DNA of 64,000 nt from DASRDZ01 sp035652335 (GCA_035652335.1 DASRDZ010000072.1:1-64000); one strand, 5' to 3'. Shown: positions 27,474-37,848, numbered from the stretch's first letter. Made by a program: numbers and translations. Notes: generated by a model not told the origin, from the sequence alone.

Positions 27474-28907
27474 CTACTGGCCCTCCGAGTCCATCCGCTT
27501 GGCGTTCTCGACCGCCTCCTCGATGGAGCCGCACATGTAGAAGGCCTGCTCGGGAAGGTCGTCGTGCTTGCCGTCGAGGATCTCGCCGAAGCCGCGCACC
27601 GTGTCGGCGAGGGAGACGTAGCGGCCCTCGCGGCCGGTGAACTGCTGGGCGACGAAGAACGGCTGGGAGAGGAAGCGCTGCACCTTGCGGGCGCGGGCGA
27701 CGGTGAGCTTCTGGTCCTCGGTCAGCTCCTCCTGGCCGAGGATGGCGATGATGTCCTGCAGCTCGCGGTACTGCTGCAGCGTCCGCTTCACGCCCTGGGC
27801 GACGCGGTAGTGCTCCTCGCCGACGACGCGCGGCTCGAGGATGCGGGAGAAGGAGTCGAGCGGGTCGACGGCGGGATAGATGCCCTGCTCGGAGATGGAG
27901 CGCGACAGCGAGACCGTGGCGCCGAGGTGGGCGAAGGTCGTCGCCACCGCGGGGTCGGTGAAGTCGTCGGCGGGGACGTACACCGCCTGCACCGAGGTGA
28001 TCGAGCCCTTGTTGGTCGAGGTGATCCGCTCCTGCAGGTCGCCCATCTCGGTGGCCAGCGTCGGCTGGTAGCCGACCGCCGAGGGCATGCGGCCGAGCAG
28101 CGCGGAGACCTCCTGGCCGGCCAGCGTGTACCGGAAGACGTTGTCGATGAAGAGCAGGACGTCGGCGCCCTCCTCGTCGCGGAAGTACTCGGCGATGGTC
28201 AGGCCGGTCAGCCCGATGCGCGCGCGCGCACCCGGCGGCTCGTTCATCTGGCCGAAGACCAGCGCGGTCTGGCCGAGCACGCCGGACTCCTCCATCTCGC
28301 CGTAGAGGTCGCGACCCTCGCGGCTGCGCTCGCCGACGCCGGCGAACACCGAGAAGCCGCTGTGCTCGGTGGCGATGTTGCGGATCATCTCCTGCACCAG
28401 GACGGTCTTGCCCACCCCGGCGCCGCCGAAGAGCCCGATCTTGGAGCCCTTGGCGAAGGTGCAGATCAGGTCGATGACCTTGATGCCGGTCTCCAGGATC
28501 TGCGTCGAGGTCTCCTGCTCCGCGACGGTCGGCGCCTTGCGGTGGATCGGCCAGCGCGGCGCGTCCTCCACCTGCGGCTGCCCGTCGATGGGATCGCCGA
28601 TGACGTTGAACATGCGACCCAGCGTCTTGCGCCCGACCGGGACGCTGATCGGGCCGCCGGTGTCGCGCACCGAGGTGCCGCGCTGCAGTCCCTCGGTGGC
28701 GTCCATGGCGATGGTGCGGACCACGCCGTTGCCGAGGTTCTGCTGCACCTCCAGCACCAGGCGTGACTGGCCGGGACGCTGGATCTCCAGCGCGTAGTAG
28801 ATGTCGGGCAGCCGCTCGGTGTCGAACTCGACGTCGACGACGGGGCCGATGACCTGGACCACCCTGCCGGTGGCGGTGCCGGTTGTCTGCTTGGGTGCGA
28901 CTGCCAT
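27474..28907 (-). CDS. atpD: ATP synthase beta subunit
   Basis: This is the catalytic subunit of F1. The 477-residue protein has the Walker A loop GGAGVGKT at 161-168, the catalytic GERSREG, the Walker B VLLFIDNVFR, the SALLGRMPSAVGYQPTL stretch, and the lever region as EELTEDQ in place of DELSEED. It follows atpG by 14 bases with a GAGAG ribosome binding site. Nothing unusual is seen. Confidence 0.98.
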   Translation of the reverse strand: MAVAPKQTTGTATGRVVQVIGPVVDVEFDTERLPDIYYALEIQRPGQSRLVLEVQQNLGNGVVRTIAMDATEGLQRGTSVRDTGGPISVPVGRKTLGRMFNVIGDPIDGQPQVEDAPRWPIHRKAPTVAEQETSTQILETGIKVIDLICTFAKGSKIGLFGGAGVGKTVLVQEMIRNIATEHSGFSVFAGVGERSREGRDLYGEMEESGVLGQTALVFGQMNEPPGARARIGLTGLTIAEYFRDEEGADVLLFIDNVFRYTLAGQEVSALLGRMPSAVGYQPTLATEMGDLQERITSTNKGSITSVQAVYVPADDFTDPAVATTFAHLGATVSLSRSISEQGIYPAVDPLDSFSRILEPRVVGEEHYRVAQGVKRTLQQYRELQDIIAILGQEELTEDQKLTVARARKVQRFLSQPFFVAQQFTGREGRYVSLADTVRGFGEILDGKHDDLPEQAFYMCGSIEEAVENAKRMDSEGQ

Positions 28908-28921
28908 TCCTGTGTCTCTCC

Positions 28922-29775
28922 TCAGCCTTCCAGGGCTGCGGCGCCGCCGACGATCTCCGAGAGCTCGGTGGTGATCGTCGCCTGGCGCACCTTGTTGCCG
29001 GTGAGGCGAAGCTCATCGATCAGGTCGCTGGCGTTGTCGGACGCGTTGCGCATCGCCAGCATGCGCGCCGCCTGCTCCGAGGCGAGGTTCTCGAGGACCG
29101 ACTGGTACACCTGCGCCTCGACGTAGCGGGGCAGCAGCGCGTCCAGCACCTCCTCGGGCTCGGGCTCGTAGACGAAGTCGGTGGTCAGCTTCTCCACGTC
29201 CTCGGGTGGAGTGAGGGGCAGCAGGCGGCGCACGGTGGCCTCCTGCCGTCCGGTGCTGACGAAGCGGGCGAAGACCAGGTCGATCTGGTCGGCCTCACCC
29301 TTCTCGTACTCCTCCAGCGCGACCCGCGCGGCGGGAAGGATGTCGCCGAAGGACGGGCGGTCGCCGATCTGCGAGACCTCGGCGATGAGGTCCTTGCGCA
29401 TGCGGCGCATCAGGTCGCGGCCCTTGCGGCCGATGGTGACGACCGCGACCGGCGCCTGCGAGCTGTTGATCTCGCGCAGGGCGAGGCGGACGTTGTTGGA
29501 GTTGAGCGCGCCGGCCAGGCCGCGGTCGGCGGTGACCAGGATGACGACGCGGCGGCGCACCTCGCGCACCACGAGATACGGATGCTCGTACTCGGGGCTG
29601 CGCCGCATCAGCTCCACCATCACGCTGGCGATCTCGTCGGCGTACGGGCGCGACGCGGTCACGCGCTCCTGGGCGCGCCGCATCTTCGCCGCGGCGACCA
29701 GCTCCATCGCCTTGGTGATCTTCTTGGTGTTCTCGACGGCGCGCATGCGCCGCCGGATGTCACGCAGCGACGGCA

Positions 29776-29776
<1 letters not shown>
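28922..29776 (-). CDS. atpG: ATP synthase gamma subunit
   Basis: This is the rotating central shaft of F1. The 284-residue protein starts MPSLRDIRRRMRAVENTKKITKAMELVAAAKMRRAQ, the conserved N-terminal coiled coil, and ends with MRNASDNASDLIDELRLTGNKVRQATITTELSEIVGGAAAL, the conserved C-terminal helix. The GTG start shares one base with the atpA stop (TAGTG). Confidence 0.97.
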
Positions 29777-31284
<1,508 letters not shown>

Positions 31285-31330
31285 CGTTACCTCGATCTCA
31301 ACTCGTGCGCGGGCGCGCCCGGCGTGCTGG

Positions 31331-31897
31331 TCATGTGAGCGCGGTCCGAAGCTGCTGCAGCCGTGTCCGCACACTGCCGTCGATGACCCGGTCGCCGATG
31401 CGGATGACCAGGCCGCCGAGGATCTCTGGATCCTGCCGCACCGTGGTCTGCACCTGCGTGCCGAGCCGATCGGAGAGGCTCTTCTTGAGGCGCTCGGCCT
31501 CCTGGTCGCTCACCGGCACCGCCGAGGTGACCTCGGCGCGGACCACGCCGGAGGCGCGGTCGGCGAGGCGCCGGTAATGGGCCAGCACCGCGGGGAGCGC
31601 CGCCAGCCGGCCGCGCTCCAGGAGCAGGCGCACCAGGTTGGCGGCCTGCGGCGTGGTGCCCTCCAGCAGCGAGCCGGCCAGCTCCACGCGCTGCGGCTGC
31701 TTGAGCCGCGGGTCGTCCAGGGTGCGGAGCACCGCAGGATCGCCGAGGGCCTCGGCCACGCGCTCCAACTCACGACCCCACTCCTCGGCCTTGCCGGCCT
31801 CGTGGGCGAGATCGAAGTAGGCCTGCGCGTAGCGGCGCGCGATCGCCTCGGAGACGGCCAACTCAGCCTCTCCGCACGCCGGCCGGGCGGCGCTCAC
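31331..31897 (-). CDS. atpH: ATP synthase delta subunit
   Basis: This is the stator subunit that links F1 to the b subunits. The 188-residue protein has the N-terminal helical bundle (IARRYAQAYFDLAHEAGKAEEWGRELE) and the C-terminal signature DPEILGGLVIRIGDRVIDGSVRTRLQQLR. The GTG at 31897 overlaps the atpF stop (GTGA). An in-frame GTG follows 15 residues later just before the conserved core, so the first residues (MSAARPACGEAEL) may not be translated. Confidence 0.94.
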   Translation of the reverse strand: MSAARPACGEAELAVSEAIARRYAQAYFDLAHEAGKAEEWGRELERVAEALGDPAVLRTLDDPRLKQPQRVELAGSLLEGTTPQAANLVRLLLERGRLAALPAVLAHYRRLADRASGVVRAEVTSAVPVSDQEAERLKKSLSDRLGTQVQTTVRQDPEILGGLVIRIGDRVIDGSVRTRLQQLRTALT

Positions 31898-32412
31898 TCA
31901 CCGCGGGTGACCTCGGCGAGCGACTCGTCGATGAGCTTCCTGTGGGTGTTGGCGTCGATCGCCTGACCGAGCACCCGCCCGGCGGCGTCGACGACCAGCG
32001 CGCTGAGCTGGGCCCGCACCTCCTGCACCGCGCGGTCGCGCTCGGCGCCGATCTCCTCGCGCGCCCGCACCACCTGGGCCTCCGCCTCCTTGCGGGCGCG
32101 GTTGCGCACGTCGTCGGCCTCGGCGGTCGCCTCCTGGTGGGCACGGGTGATCACCTCGCGGGCCTGCCCGCGCGCCTCGGCGAGCGTGCTCTCCACGTCG
32201 TGCTGCACGTCCCGCAGCCGCTTCTCCGCTTCGGCGGCGGCCTTCAGCCCCTCCTCGATCTGGCTCTGCCGCGCCTCCGCGGCGCGGATGATCGGCGGGT
32301 AGGCGTACTTGGCCAGGATCGCCAGCATGACCAGGAAGGTGATGATCTCGGCGACCAGGGTGCCGTTGAGGTCGAGCAGCCCGGCGTCCGCGACGGGCAC
32401 TGTGGCGAGCAC
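31894..32412 (-). CDS. atpF: ATP synthase b subunit
   Basis: This is the peripheral stalk subunit. The 172-residue protein has one N-terminal membrane helix (TLVAEIITFLVMLAILAKYAYPPI, about residues 18-41) and a long charged coiled coil of Ala/Glu/Arg repeats. The start is GTG, four bases after the atpE stop. Only one b-type gene is present, so the stalk is a homodimer. Confidence 0.96.
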   Translation of the reverse strand: MLATVPVADAGLLDLNGTLVAEIITFLVMLAILAKYAYPPIIRAAEARQSQIEEGLKAAAEAEKRLRDVQHDVESTLAEARGQAREVITRAHQEATAEADDVRNRARKEAEAQVVRAREEIGAERDRAVQEVRAQLSALVVDAAGRVLGQAIDANTHRKLIDESLAEVTRGE

Positions 32413-32416
32413 CTGA

Positions 32417-32671
32417 CTACTTCACCCCGTTGGCGACGGAGGTGATGAAGTAGAAGCCGAGGGCGAGGTTGATGAAGTACATCGCCTCGACCAGACCGAT
32501 GATCAGGAACATGATCGTCTGCAGGCGGCCCTGGGCCTCGGGCTGCCGTGCCACGCCCGCGATGGTGGCGTTGCCGGCCAGGCCGTCGCCGATGGCGGCA
32601 CCGATGGCGCCTCCGCCGAGGGCCATCCCGGCGCCGATCAGTGCGCCTGCGACAGCGATCGCGTGGTTCAT
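32417..32671 (-). CDS. atpE: ATP synthase c subunit (proton type)
   Basis: This is the membrane rotor ring subunit. It has 84 residues, two helices, the glycine-rich first helix (GAGMALGGGAIGAAIGDGLAG), the polar loop ARQPEAQG, and the ion-carrying Glu62 in GLVEAMYFI. The residue after Glu is Ala rather than Ser/Thr and the helix-1 Gln/Glu ligand is missing, so protons rather than sodium are expected. A strong GGAGGAG ribosome binding site fits the high copy number needed. Confidence 0.97.
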   Translation of the reverse strand: MNHAIAVAGALIGAGMALGGGAIGAAIGDGLAGNATIAGVARQPEAQGRLQTIMFLIIGLVEAMYFINLALGFYFITSVANGVK

Positions 32672-32694
32672 GTCTCCTCCTCGTTTGTCGTGGA

Positions 32695-33552
32695 CTATGC
32701 GGCCTGGGCGACCGCGGGGCTTTCCTCGGTGTCGTGCGCGTGGCCTGCTCGGCCCCCCTCCTCGCCGTGCAGCTCGTGCGCGATGCCCTCACGGGCGTGC
32801 TCGAAGTAGATGATCGTGAGCAGCATGAAGATGAAGGCCTGGATGCTGCCCACGAAGAAGACGTCGAAGAACTTCCAGCCGATCAGGAAGAACACGCCCA
32901 CCACGCCGTAGAAGGTGTGGGCGAAGAACGACTCGCCGGCGCCGTAGAGCTGCCCCAGCAGGAAGACCATGACCACGCCGGCGAAGATGTTGCCGAAGAG
33001 CCGCAGCGAGAGCGTGATCGGCTTGACCAGCTCCTCGATGACGTTGAGGGGCACGAAGACGGCGCGCACGGCCTTGTTCATCTCGAAGGGCTTGGTGAAG
33101 CGCTTGAAGAAGCGGCGCCAGCCCAGCGTGTGCACGCTGTACCACTCGACGACGAAGATGACCACCAGCCCCATCGCCGCGGTGGTGTTGAGGTCGGCGT
33201 TGGCCGGCTCCAGCGGGGAGTGCAGCGGGAAGAAGTCGAGCCAGTTGGCGATCAGGATGAAGAAGGCGATGGTCGCCGCCAGGGGGACGACGAAGTCGGC
33301 GCTCTCGTCGGCCACCACGGTGGTGCGCACCATGTTGCGCACGTAGCTCAGGAAGAGCTCGAAGATCATCTGCAGCTTGCCGGGACGCCCGTTGCGCAGG
33401 TTGCGCGCCACCAGCAGGCCGACGATCACGGTGATCACCATGGCGATGGCGCTGGACACCAGCGTGTCGCTGTTGAGGTTGCAGAAGCCACCCCCGTTGC
33501 AGAGGCTGACGGTGGGGTGGGTTCCGGGGCTCTCCGCTGCCAGCAGGTTCAA
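32695..33552 (-). CDS. atpB: ATP synthase a subunit
   Basis: This is the stator channel subunit of Fo. The 285-residue membrane protein has the essential arginine region in ITLSLRLFGNIFAGVVMVFLLG and the conserved end FIFMLLTIIYFEHAREG. The start is a TTG that overlaps the stop of the upstream AtpI-like gene (TTGA). The last 30 residues are a polar Ala/Glu tail beyond the family core. Confidence 0.96.
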   Translation of the reverse strand: MNLLAAESPGTHPTVSLCNGGGFCNLNSDTLVSSAIAMVITVIVGLLVARNLRNGRPGKLQMIFELFLSYVRNMVRTTVVADESADFVVPLAATIAFFILIANWLDFFPLHSPLEPANADLNTTAAMGLVVIFVVEWYSVHTLGWRRFFKRFTKPFEMNKAVRAVFVPLNVIEELVKPITLSLRLFGNIFAGVVMVFLLGQLYGAGESFFAHTFYGVVGVFFLIGWKFFDVFFVGSIQAFIFMLLTIIYFEHAREGIAHELHGEEGGRAGHAHDTEESPAVAQAA

Positions 33553-33908
33553 CGCTTGATCTCGCGCAGCGCGCTGCCCGACTGGATCAGCTGGGCCACG
33601 CCGAGGCCCGCGATGATCAGCCAGACGTTGTCGAGACCGATCATCAGCCCGACCACACCCGCCACCGCCATCAGGGTGAGGATGCGGAACAAGCTCGTGG
33701 CCATGAAGGGCATTTCCACGCGCAGCAGGCGCTGTGTCATGTGCGCGTTGGCGGCCCCGAGGACGATGCCGATGGCCAGCTCAGCGCCGACGGCGGCATG
33801 CCCTGCGATCGACGCCACCACGATCGAGATCGCCGCCGCCACGAAGCACGAAATCGTGCTCGCGCGAACGACGCGGCCCACCTCTTGGGCCGTGCTTCCA
33901 CCGATCAT
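33549..33908 (-). CDS. AtpI-like small membrane protein of the ATP synthase operon
   Basis: This is a 119-residue protein with four hydrophobic segments (TISCFVAAAISIVVASIAG, AELAIGIVLGAANAHM, LFRILTLMAVAGVVGLMIG, WLIIAGLGVAQLI). Size, topology and position directly before atpB match the UncI/AtpI group that helps assemble the c-ring. Sequence identity to the group is weak by eye. The ATG at 33908 overlaps the stop of the previous gene (ATGA). Confidence 0.75.
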   Translation of the reverse strand: MIGGSTAQEVGRVVRASTISCFVAAAISIVVASIAGHAAVGAELAIGIVLGAANAHMTQRLLRVEMPFMATSLFRILTLMAVAGVVGLMIGLDNVWLIIAGLGVAQLIQSGSALREIKR

Positions 33909-34138
33909 AGATAACGCCTGAACCTCACGTAGACCCCGGCAAACCCGCACAGGATACCAAGAGCGAGCCCGAGCCCGAGGCCGGCCGGGGAGCTCCCCAG
34001 AGCGTCGTCGACACGGATGCCGACGAACAGCGGAACCACCACGACGACGGCGAGGAAGACCCCCAATCCGAGCAGCTCCGCCCCGCTCGGGGCGTCGCGG
34101 TCCCCGGGTCCGCTGGGTTCGTCCCCGGGCTCACTCAT
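33905..34138 (-). CDS. AtpZ-like two-helix membrane protein
   Basis: This is a 77-residue protein with an acidic N-terminus (SEPGDEPSGPGDRD) and two membrane helices (LLGLGVFLAVVVVVPLFVGIRV, LGLGLALGILCGFAGVYV) separated by a short DDALGSSPAG loop. This layout matches the AtpZ/AtpI family at the head of bacterial atp operons. It is the first gene of the operon, so the atp promoter must lie in or beyond the repeat-rich stretch that follows upstream. Confidence 0.72.
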   Translation of the reverse strand: MSEPGDEPSGPGDRDAPSGAELLGLGVFLAVVVVVPLFVGIRVDDALGSSPAGLGLGLALGILCGFAGVYVRFRRYL

Positions 34139-34478
34139 GGGGCGGCTTCTCCTCGCCGCCGGCCCGTGCTGCCGAGGGCGGCGGGAGGATAGCAGGGTCC
34201 GCCGCGCCGGCGCCCCGGCGCGCGGTGGCGCCGCGGGTGGGTCAGGCGCCGGGCGGGTTCCGGCGCAGGGGCGGGTTCCGGCGCAGCGGAGGTGGTCCCG
34301 GCGCAGGGGGGGGTTCCGCCACAGTGGGGTGGTTCCGGTGCGGAGTCGCGCCGAGGGTGGGTCAGGCGCCGGGCGGCCCGCAGGGCCGCGCGGCGCCGCA
34401 GGGCGGGATCTGCCCGCCCTGTCTGCGCGCCCCAGGGCGCGCCAAAAAACCCGCCCTCCCCGCGCGCCGCAAGGCGCG
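34139..34478. other. 340-base gene-free stretch holding a tandem repeat and a multi-hairpin repeat
   Basis: No gene is supported here. It contains the tandem repeat at 34235-34376 and hairpins at 34399-34479. The atp operon promoter should be in this stretch, but I cannot point to -35 and -10 boxes. The A/T islands AAAAAA (34444-34449) and ATAAAAA (34481-34487) are the only AT-rich parts. Confidence 0.6.
34235..34376. repeat. GC-rich tandem repeat flanked by an exact 22-base direct repeat
   Basis: An identical 22-base direct repeat (GGGTGGGTCAGGCGCCGGGC plus GG) occurs at 34235-34256 and 34355-34376. Between the two copies are about five imperfect units of 17-20 bases built on GGGTTCCGGCGCAG. 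The units decay from left to right. It lies upstream of the atp operon and looks like a minisatellite made by slippage. Confidence 0.75.
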
Positions 34479-34479
34479 C
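34399..34479. repeat. Multi-hairpin intergenic repeat, copy 3
   Basis: Three hairpins are present: B (CAGGGCGGG-ATCTG-CCCGCCCTG, 34399-34421), A (GCGCGCC-CCAG-GGCGCGC, 34425-34442) and a second A type (GCGCGCC-GCAA-GGCGCGC, 34462-34479). The B stem differs from copy 2 at several positions with matching changes on both arms, while the loop is the same. The last hairpin touches the stop of the PhyH gene, whose last codons come from the repeat edge. Confidence 0.75.
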
Positions 34480-35381
34480 TATAAAAACCGCGGCCGCCGG
34501 CGGTCCGTCGCGTCGCCGCTCAGCGCGGCCAGCCGCACGGGCTCCTCGACGTCGACCCAGCGGGTCGACTCCCAGCCCCGGCAGAGGTCCATCCAGGCCG
34601 GGGTGCCGGCCGAGTGCCCGTGCGGCAGGAGCGCGTAGACGTTGACCGGGTCGAGCCGCGACTGGTAGCGGTAGTCCGCGCTGAGGCGGAGCGCGCCGCC
34701 GCGGTTGGTGGGGGCCCAGTGCAGCGTGAAGCTGTGGAACATGAGAACGTCGCCCGCCCGGTAGTCGGTGGTGCGGTACTCGGCGTCGCCGGCGGCCCAG
34801 TCGGAGGCGATCCCGCCCTGGCCGTCGGCCGGGCTCACCCCGCGCAGGCCGGTGCGGTGTGAGCCCGGGACGACGCAGAGGCCGCCGAGGTCGCGCGGGC
34901 AGTCGCCGAGGGGGACCCACATGGTGAGGGTGTCCGCGGCCCCGCGGACGAAGAAGTGGTCCTGGTGCGGTGGCGTCGGGTGGTCGAGGTCGGGGTAGGT
35001 CACCCGGGCGATCTTCATCGGCATCACCAGCAGCTCCTCGCCGAGCAGGGAGCGGGCGACGGCGGTCAGGGCGCGGTCGTGGGCCAGGGCGTGGAAGCGC
35101 TCGCTGGCCTGGATGGCGCTGTACCCGAGGTGCCAGTCGGGGTCGGTGTACAGGTGCGGGCGGCTGAGGTCGAGCCAGCCCACCCCGTCGAGCCGGGCGA
35201 GGACGTCGCCCCGGACCGCCGCCACCGACGCGGGGTCGACCAGGCGGCGGAAGAAGAGGTGCCCTTCCCGGCGGAGCCGCTCGCGGAGGGCGGCGGGGTC
35301 GCCGAGCAGCGGCGTGCTGTCCTCGAGCTCGGCGGCGGTGAGCTGCGTCTCCGCCGGCGTGGTCGCCGTCCCTCCTTGCAC
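34479..35381 (-). CDS. Phytanoyl-CoA dioxygenase (PhyH) family oxygenase
   Basis: This is a 300-residue Fe(II)/2-oxoglutarate oxygenase. Iron ligands appear as HQD in PPHQDHFF and the distal His in HSFTLHWAPTN; the Arg that holds 2-oxoglutarate is in LRLSADYRYQ. PGSHR follows the family pattern. The substrate cannot be told; relatives hydroxylate lipids, antibiotics or ectoine. The start is GTG; an AAGGAGG sits just after it, so the true start is uncertain. It separates wecA from the atp operon, where related genomes have no such gene, and its stop falls in a repeat. Confidence 0.85.
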   Translation of the reverse strand: MQGGTATTPAETQLTAAELEDSTPLLGDPAALRERLRREGHLFFRRLVDPASVAAVRGDVLARLDGVGWLDLSRPHLYTDPDWHLGYSAIQASERFHALAHDRALTAVARSLLGEELLVMPMKIARVTYPDLDHPTPPHQDHFFVRGAADTLTMWVPLGDCPRDLGGLCVVPGSHRTGLRGVSPADGQGGIASDWAAGDAEYRTTDYRAGDVLMFHSFTLHWAPTNRGGALRLSADYRYQSRLDPVNVYALLPHGHSAGTPAWMDLCRGWESTRWVDVEEPVRLAALSGDATDRRRPRFL

Positions 35382-35417
35382 CTTGGGACGGAATTCTTAC
35401 TTATTCGGCGGGCGCCG

Positions 35418-36575
35418 TCAATCCACCTCGCCGCCGTGCCGGATGCGCGACGGCGCGGCGGGGCGACCCGGCAGCGTCATGTAGCCGGTGTCCTCGGACT
35501 CCATGGCCGGCTCGCGGCGCATGTTCCGCCAGATCAGCCCGATCAGGGCCACCGCCAGCAGGGCGACCGCCACCAGGAGGATGCGCCGGTGCCCGAACAG
35601 CGCCAGGCCGACGCAGCCGAGGATGGCGGTGGCCAGGTAGAAGGTGAGCGCCGTCTCGCGAGGGCTGAAGCCCAGGTCGAGCAGGCGGTGGTGCAGGTGT
35701 CCGGTGTCGGCGTAGGCGATGCCGCGGCCGGCGCGGCGGCGGCGGACGATGGCGAAGGCGGTGTCGCCGATGGGCAGCCCCAGCGCCACCAGCGGGACGA
35801 GCAGGGACAGCGCCACCGCCAGCTTGGCGACGCCGAGGATGGTGATCATGCCGAGGGCGACGCCGAGGAAGTGGCTGCCGCTGTCGCCCATGAAGGTGCG
35901 CGCCGGGTTGAAGTTGAAGACCAGGAAGCCGGCGCAGCAGCCCATCAGCGCGCCGGTGAGGACGATCACGTCGCTCTGCGCGTTCTCGGTGGGCCCGAGG
36001 CGGTTGATCGCCGCCAGCAGCAGCACGCCCGCCACGATCGTGACAACTCCGGCAGCAACTCCGTCGACGCCGTCGAGCAGGTTGATCGAGGTCTGCATGC
36101 CGACGAACCAGACCACCGTCACCGGCAGCGCCATGATGGAGAGGTTGAGCACGCTCGCCGCGTGGCCGCCGGGCAGCGCCACGAAGGTGATCGCCGCACC
36201 CACCGCGAAGGCGAGCACGCCGGCCCCCACCTCGATGGAGAGCTTGGCGTACCAGGGCAGGTCGAGGATGTCGTCGATGGCCATGGCCACCGTGATCACC
36301 CCGGTGATGGCGACGATCTGCCAGCGGGTGGCGATGGCGCCGCCGAAGGCGGCGACGCCGGCGGCGAACCCCACGTACATGGCCAGGCCGCCGAGGCGCG
36401 GCGTGGGCGCCGAGTGGATGCGCCGCTCGTCCCGCTCGGGATGGTCGACCGCGCCGCGGCCGATCCGTCGCGCCAGCAGCATGCTCAGCGGCACCACCAC
36501 CATGCACACGACGCTGGCCAGGAGGAAGGGCGGGAGCGCCGGCAGCCAGGGCGCGGAGGAGGCGGTCGGATGCAG
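35418..36575 (-). CDS. wecA: Undecaprenyl-phosphate N-acetylhexosamine-1-phosphate transferase (WecA/TagO type)
   Basis: This polytopic membrane enzyme puts a sugar phosphate on the C55 lipid carrier and starts a wall glycan. Motifs are DDILDLPWYAKL, NLLDGVDGVAAGV, FNFNPARTFMGDSGSHFLG and the sugar-selecting DTGHLHHRLLDLGFS. It has about ten helices. I place the start at a CTG (36575) after the glyA stop, with AGAGG upstream; an ATG at 36653 would overlap glyA by 65 bases and add a non-hydrophobic stretch. The first helix follows about 20 residues later. The gene order glyA-wecA-atp is conserved in many Gram-positives. Confidence 0.88.
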   Translation of the reverse strand: MHPTASSAPWLPALPPFLLASVVCMVVVPLSMLLARRIGRGAVDHPERDERRIHSAPTPRLGGLAMYVGFAAGVAAFGGAIATRWQIVAITGVITVAMAIDDILDLPWYAKLSIEVGAGVLAFAVGAAITFVALPGGHAASVLNLSIMALPVTVVWFVGMQTSINLLDGVDGVAAGVVTIVAGVLLLAAINRLGPTENAQSDVIVLTGALMGCCAGFLVFNFNPARTFMGDSGSHFLGVALGMITILGVAKLAVALSLLVPLVALGLPIGDTAFAIVRRRRAGRGIAYADTGHLHHRLLDLGFSPRETALTFYLATAILGCVGLALFGHRRILLVAVALLAVALIGLIWRNMRREPAMESEDTGYMTLPGRPAAPSRIRHGGEVD

Positions 36576-36588
36576 GGCGATCGAGCCT

Positions 36589-37848
36589 CTAGGTCCGGTA
36601 CGGCAGCGGGAAGCGGCGGCACAGGGCGAGGCTCTGCCGCCGGACCCGTTCATGCGTGGCGGGATCGTCGAAGCCGTGCAGCATGGCGCTGAGCATGTCG
36701 GCGATCTCGTCCATCTCGGCGGCGCCCATGCCGCGCGTCGTCACCGACGGCGTGCCCAGGCGGATGCCGTTGGGGTTGAAGGGCGTGCCCCCGTGATAGG
36801 GGAACGTGTTGCGGTTGACGGTGATGCCCACCTCGTCGAGCGCGTCCTGCACCGCCTTGCCCTTGAGCTCGTGGGGTCGCAGGTCGATGAGCATGAGGTG
36901 GTTGTCGGTGCCGCCGCTGACCAGGACGATGTCGCGCCGGCTCAGCCCGGCGGCGAGCGCCTTGGCGTTGGCCACAACGTCGGTTGCGTACTGCTTGAAT
37001 TCCGGCTGCATGCACTGGTGCAGCATCACCGCCTTGGCGGCGACGGCGTGGTTGTGCGGGCCGCCCTGGGCGCCGGGGAACACCGACTTGTCGACCGCGT
37101 CGGCGTGCTCGGCCTTGCAGAGGATCATGCCGCCCCAGGGACCGCGCATCGTCTTGTGGGTGGTGAGGGTGACGAAGTCCGCATGCGGCACAGGGCTCGG
37201 ATGCGCACCGCCGGCCACCAGCCCGGCGAAGTGGGCCATGTCGACCAGCAGGTACGCACCGACCTCCCTGGCGATGCCGGCGAAGGCCTCGAAGTCGAGG
37301 ATGCGGGGATAGGCGCTGTAGCCGGCGACGATCATCTTCGGCCGCACCTCGCGGGCGCGCTGCCGGACGGTGTCCATGTCGAGGCGCTGGGTCTCCTGGT
37401 CGACCGTGTACGCCTCGAAGTGGTAGAGGCGGCCGCTGAAGTTGACCGGCGAGCCGTGGGTGAGGTGGCCGCCGTGGTCGAGGCCCATGCCCAGCACGGT
37501 GTCGCCGGGCTGGAGGACGGCCATGTAGACCGCCATGTTGGCGCTCGACCCGCAGTGCGGCTGGACGTTGGCGTGCTCCGCGCCGAAGAGCTGCTTGGCC
37601 CGGTCGATGGCCAGCTGCTCGACCTTGTCGACCACCTGGCAGCCGCCGTAGTAGCGACGCCCGGGGTACCCCTCGGCATACTTGTTGTTGAGCCACGAGC
37701 CGAGCGCCTCCAGCACCGCCGGGGAGGCGATGTTCTCGCTGGGGATGAGCTCCAGGGTCTCCTCCTGGCGGCGCAGCTCCTCGTCGAGCAGGTCGGCCAC
37801 GGCGGGGTCCACAGCGCGCACGGCGGGCTTCAACGGGGTGTGGATCAA
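36589..37848 (-). CDS. glyA: Serine hydroxymethyltransferase
   Basis: GlyA is the PLP enzyme that interconverts serine and glycine with tetrahydrofolate and supplies one-carbon units. The 419-residue protein shows LELIPSENIASPAVLEA, NKYAEGYPGRRYYGGC, the PLP lysine in TLTTHKTMRGPWGG, and LVDMAHFAGLVA. The TTG start overlaps the tsaC stop (TTGA). Confidence 0.97.
   Translation of the reverse strand: MIHTPLKPAVRAVDPAVADLLDEELRRQEETLELIPSENIASPAVLEALGSWLNNKYAEGYPGRRYYGGCQVVDKVEQLAIDRAKQLFGAEHANVQPHCGSSANMAVYMAVLQPGDTVLGMGLDHGGHLTHGSPVNFSGRLYHFEAYTVDQETQRLDMDTVRQRAREVRPKMIVAGYSAYPRILDFEAFAGIAREVGAYLLVDMAHFAGLVAGGAHPSPVPHADFVTLTTHKTMRGPWGGMILCKAEHADAVDKSVFPGAQGGPHNHAVAAKAVMLHQCMQPEFKQYATDVVANAKALAAGLSRRDIVLVSGGTDNHLMLIDLRPHELKGKAVQDALDEVGITVNRNTFPYHGGTPFNPNGIRLGTPSVTTRGMGAAEMDEIADMLSAMLHGFDDPATHERVRRQSLALCRRFPLPYRT

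Noticed and set aside
25063..29016. A 1317-codon minus-strand frame opposite the sigma-factor gene and through atpC/atpD
   Set aside because: No motif and repetitive Arg/Gly/Ala content; atpD and atpC are in a different frame and the sigma gene is on the other strand.
34235..34376. A CRISPR array
   Set aside because: The units are contiguous and decaying with no unique spacers of constant length, and there are no cas genes.
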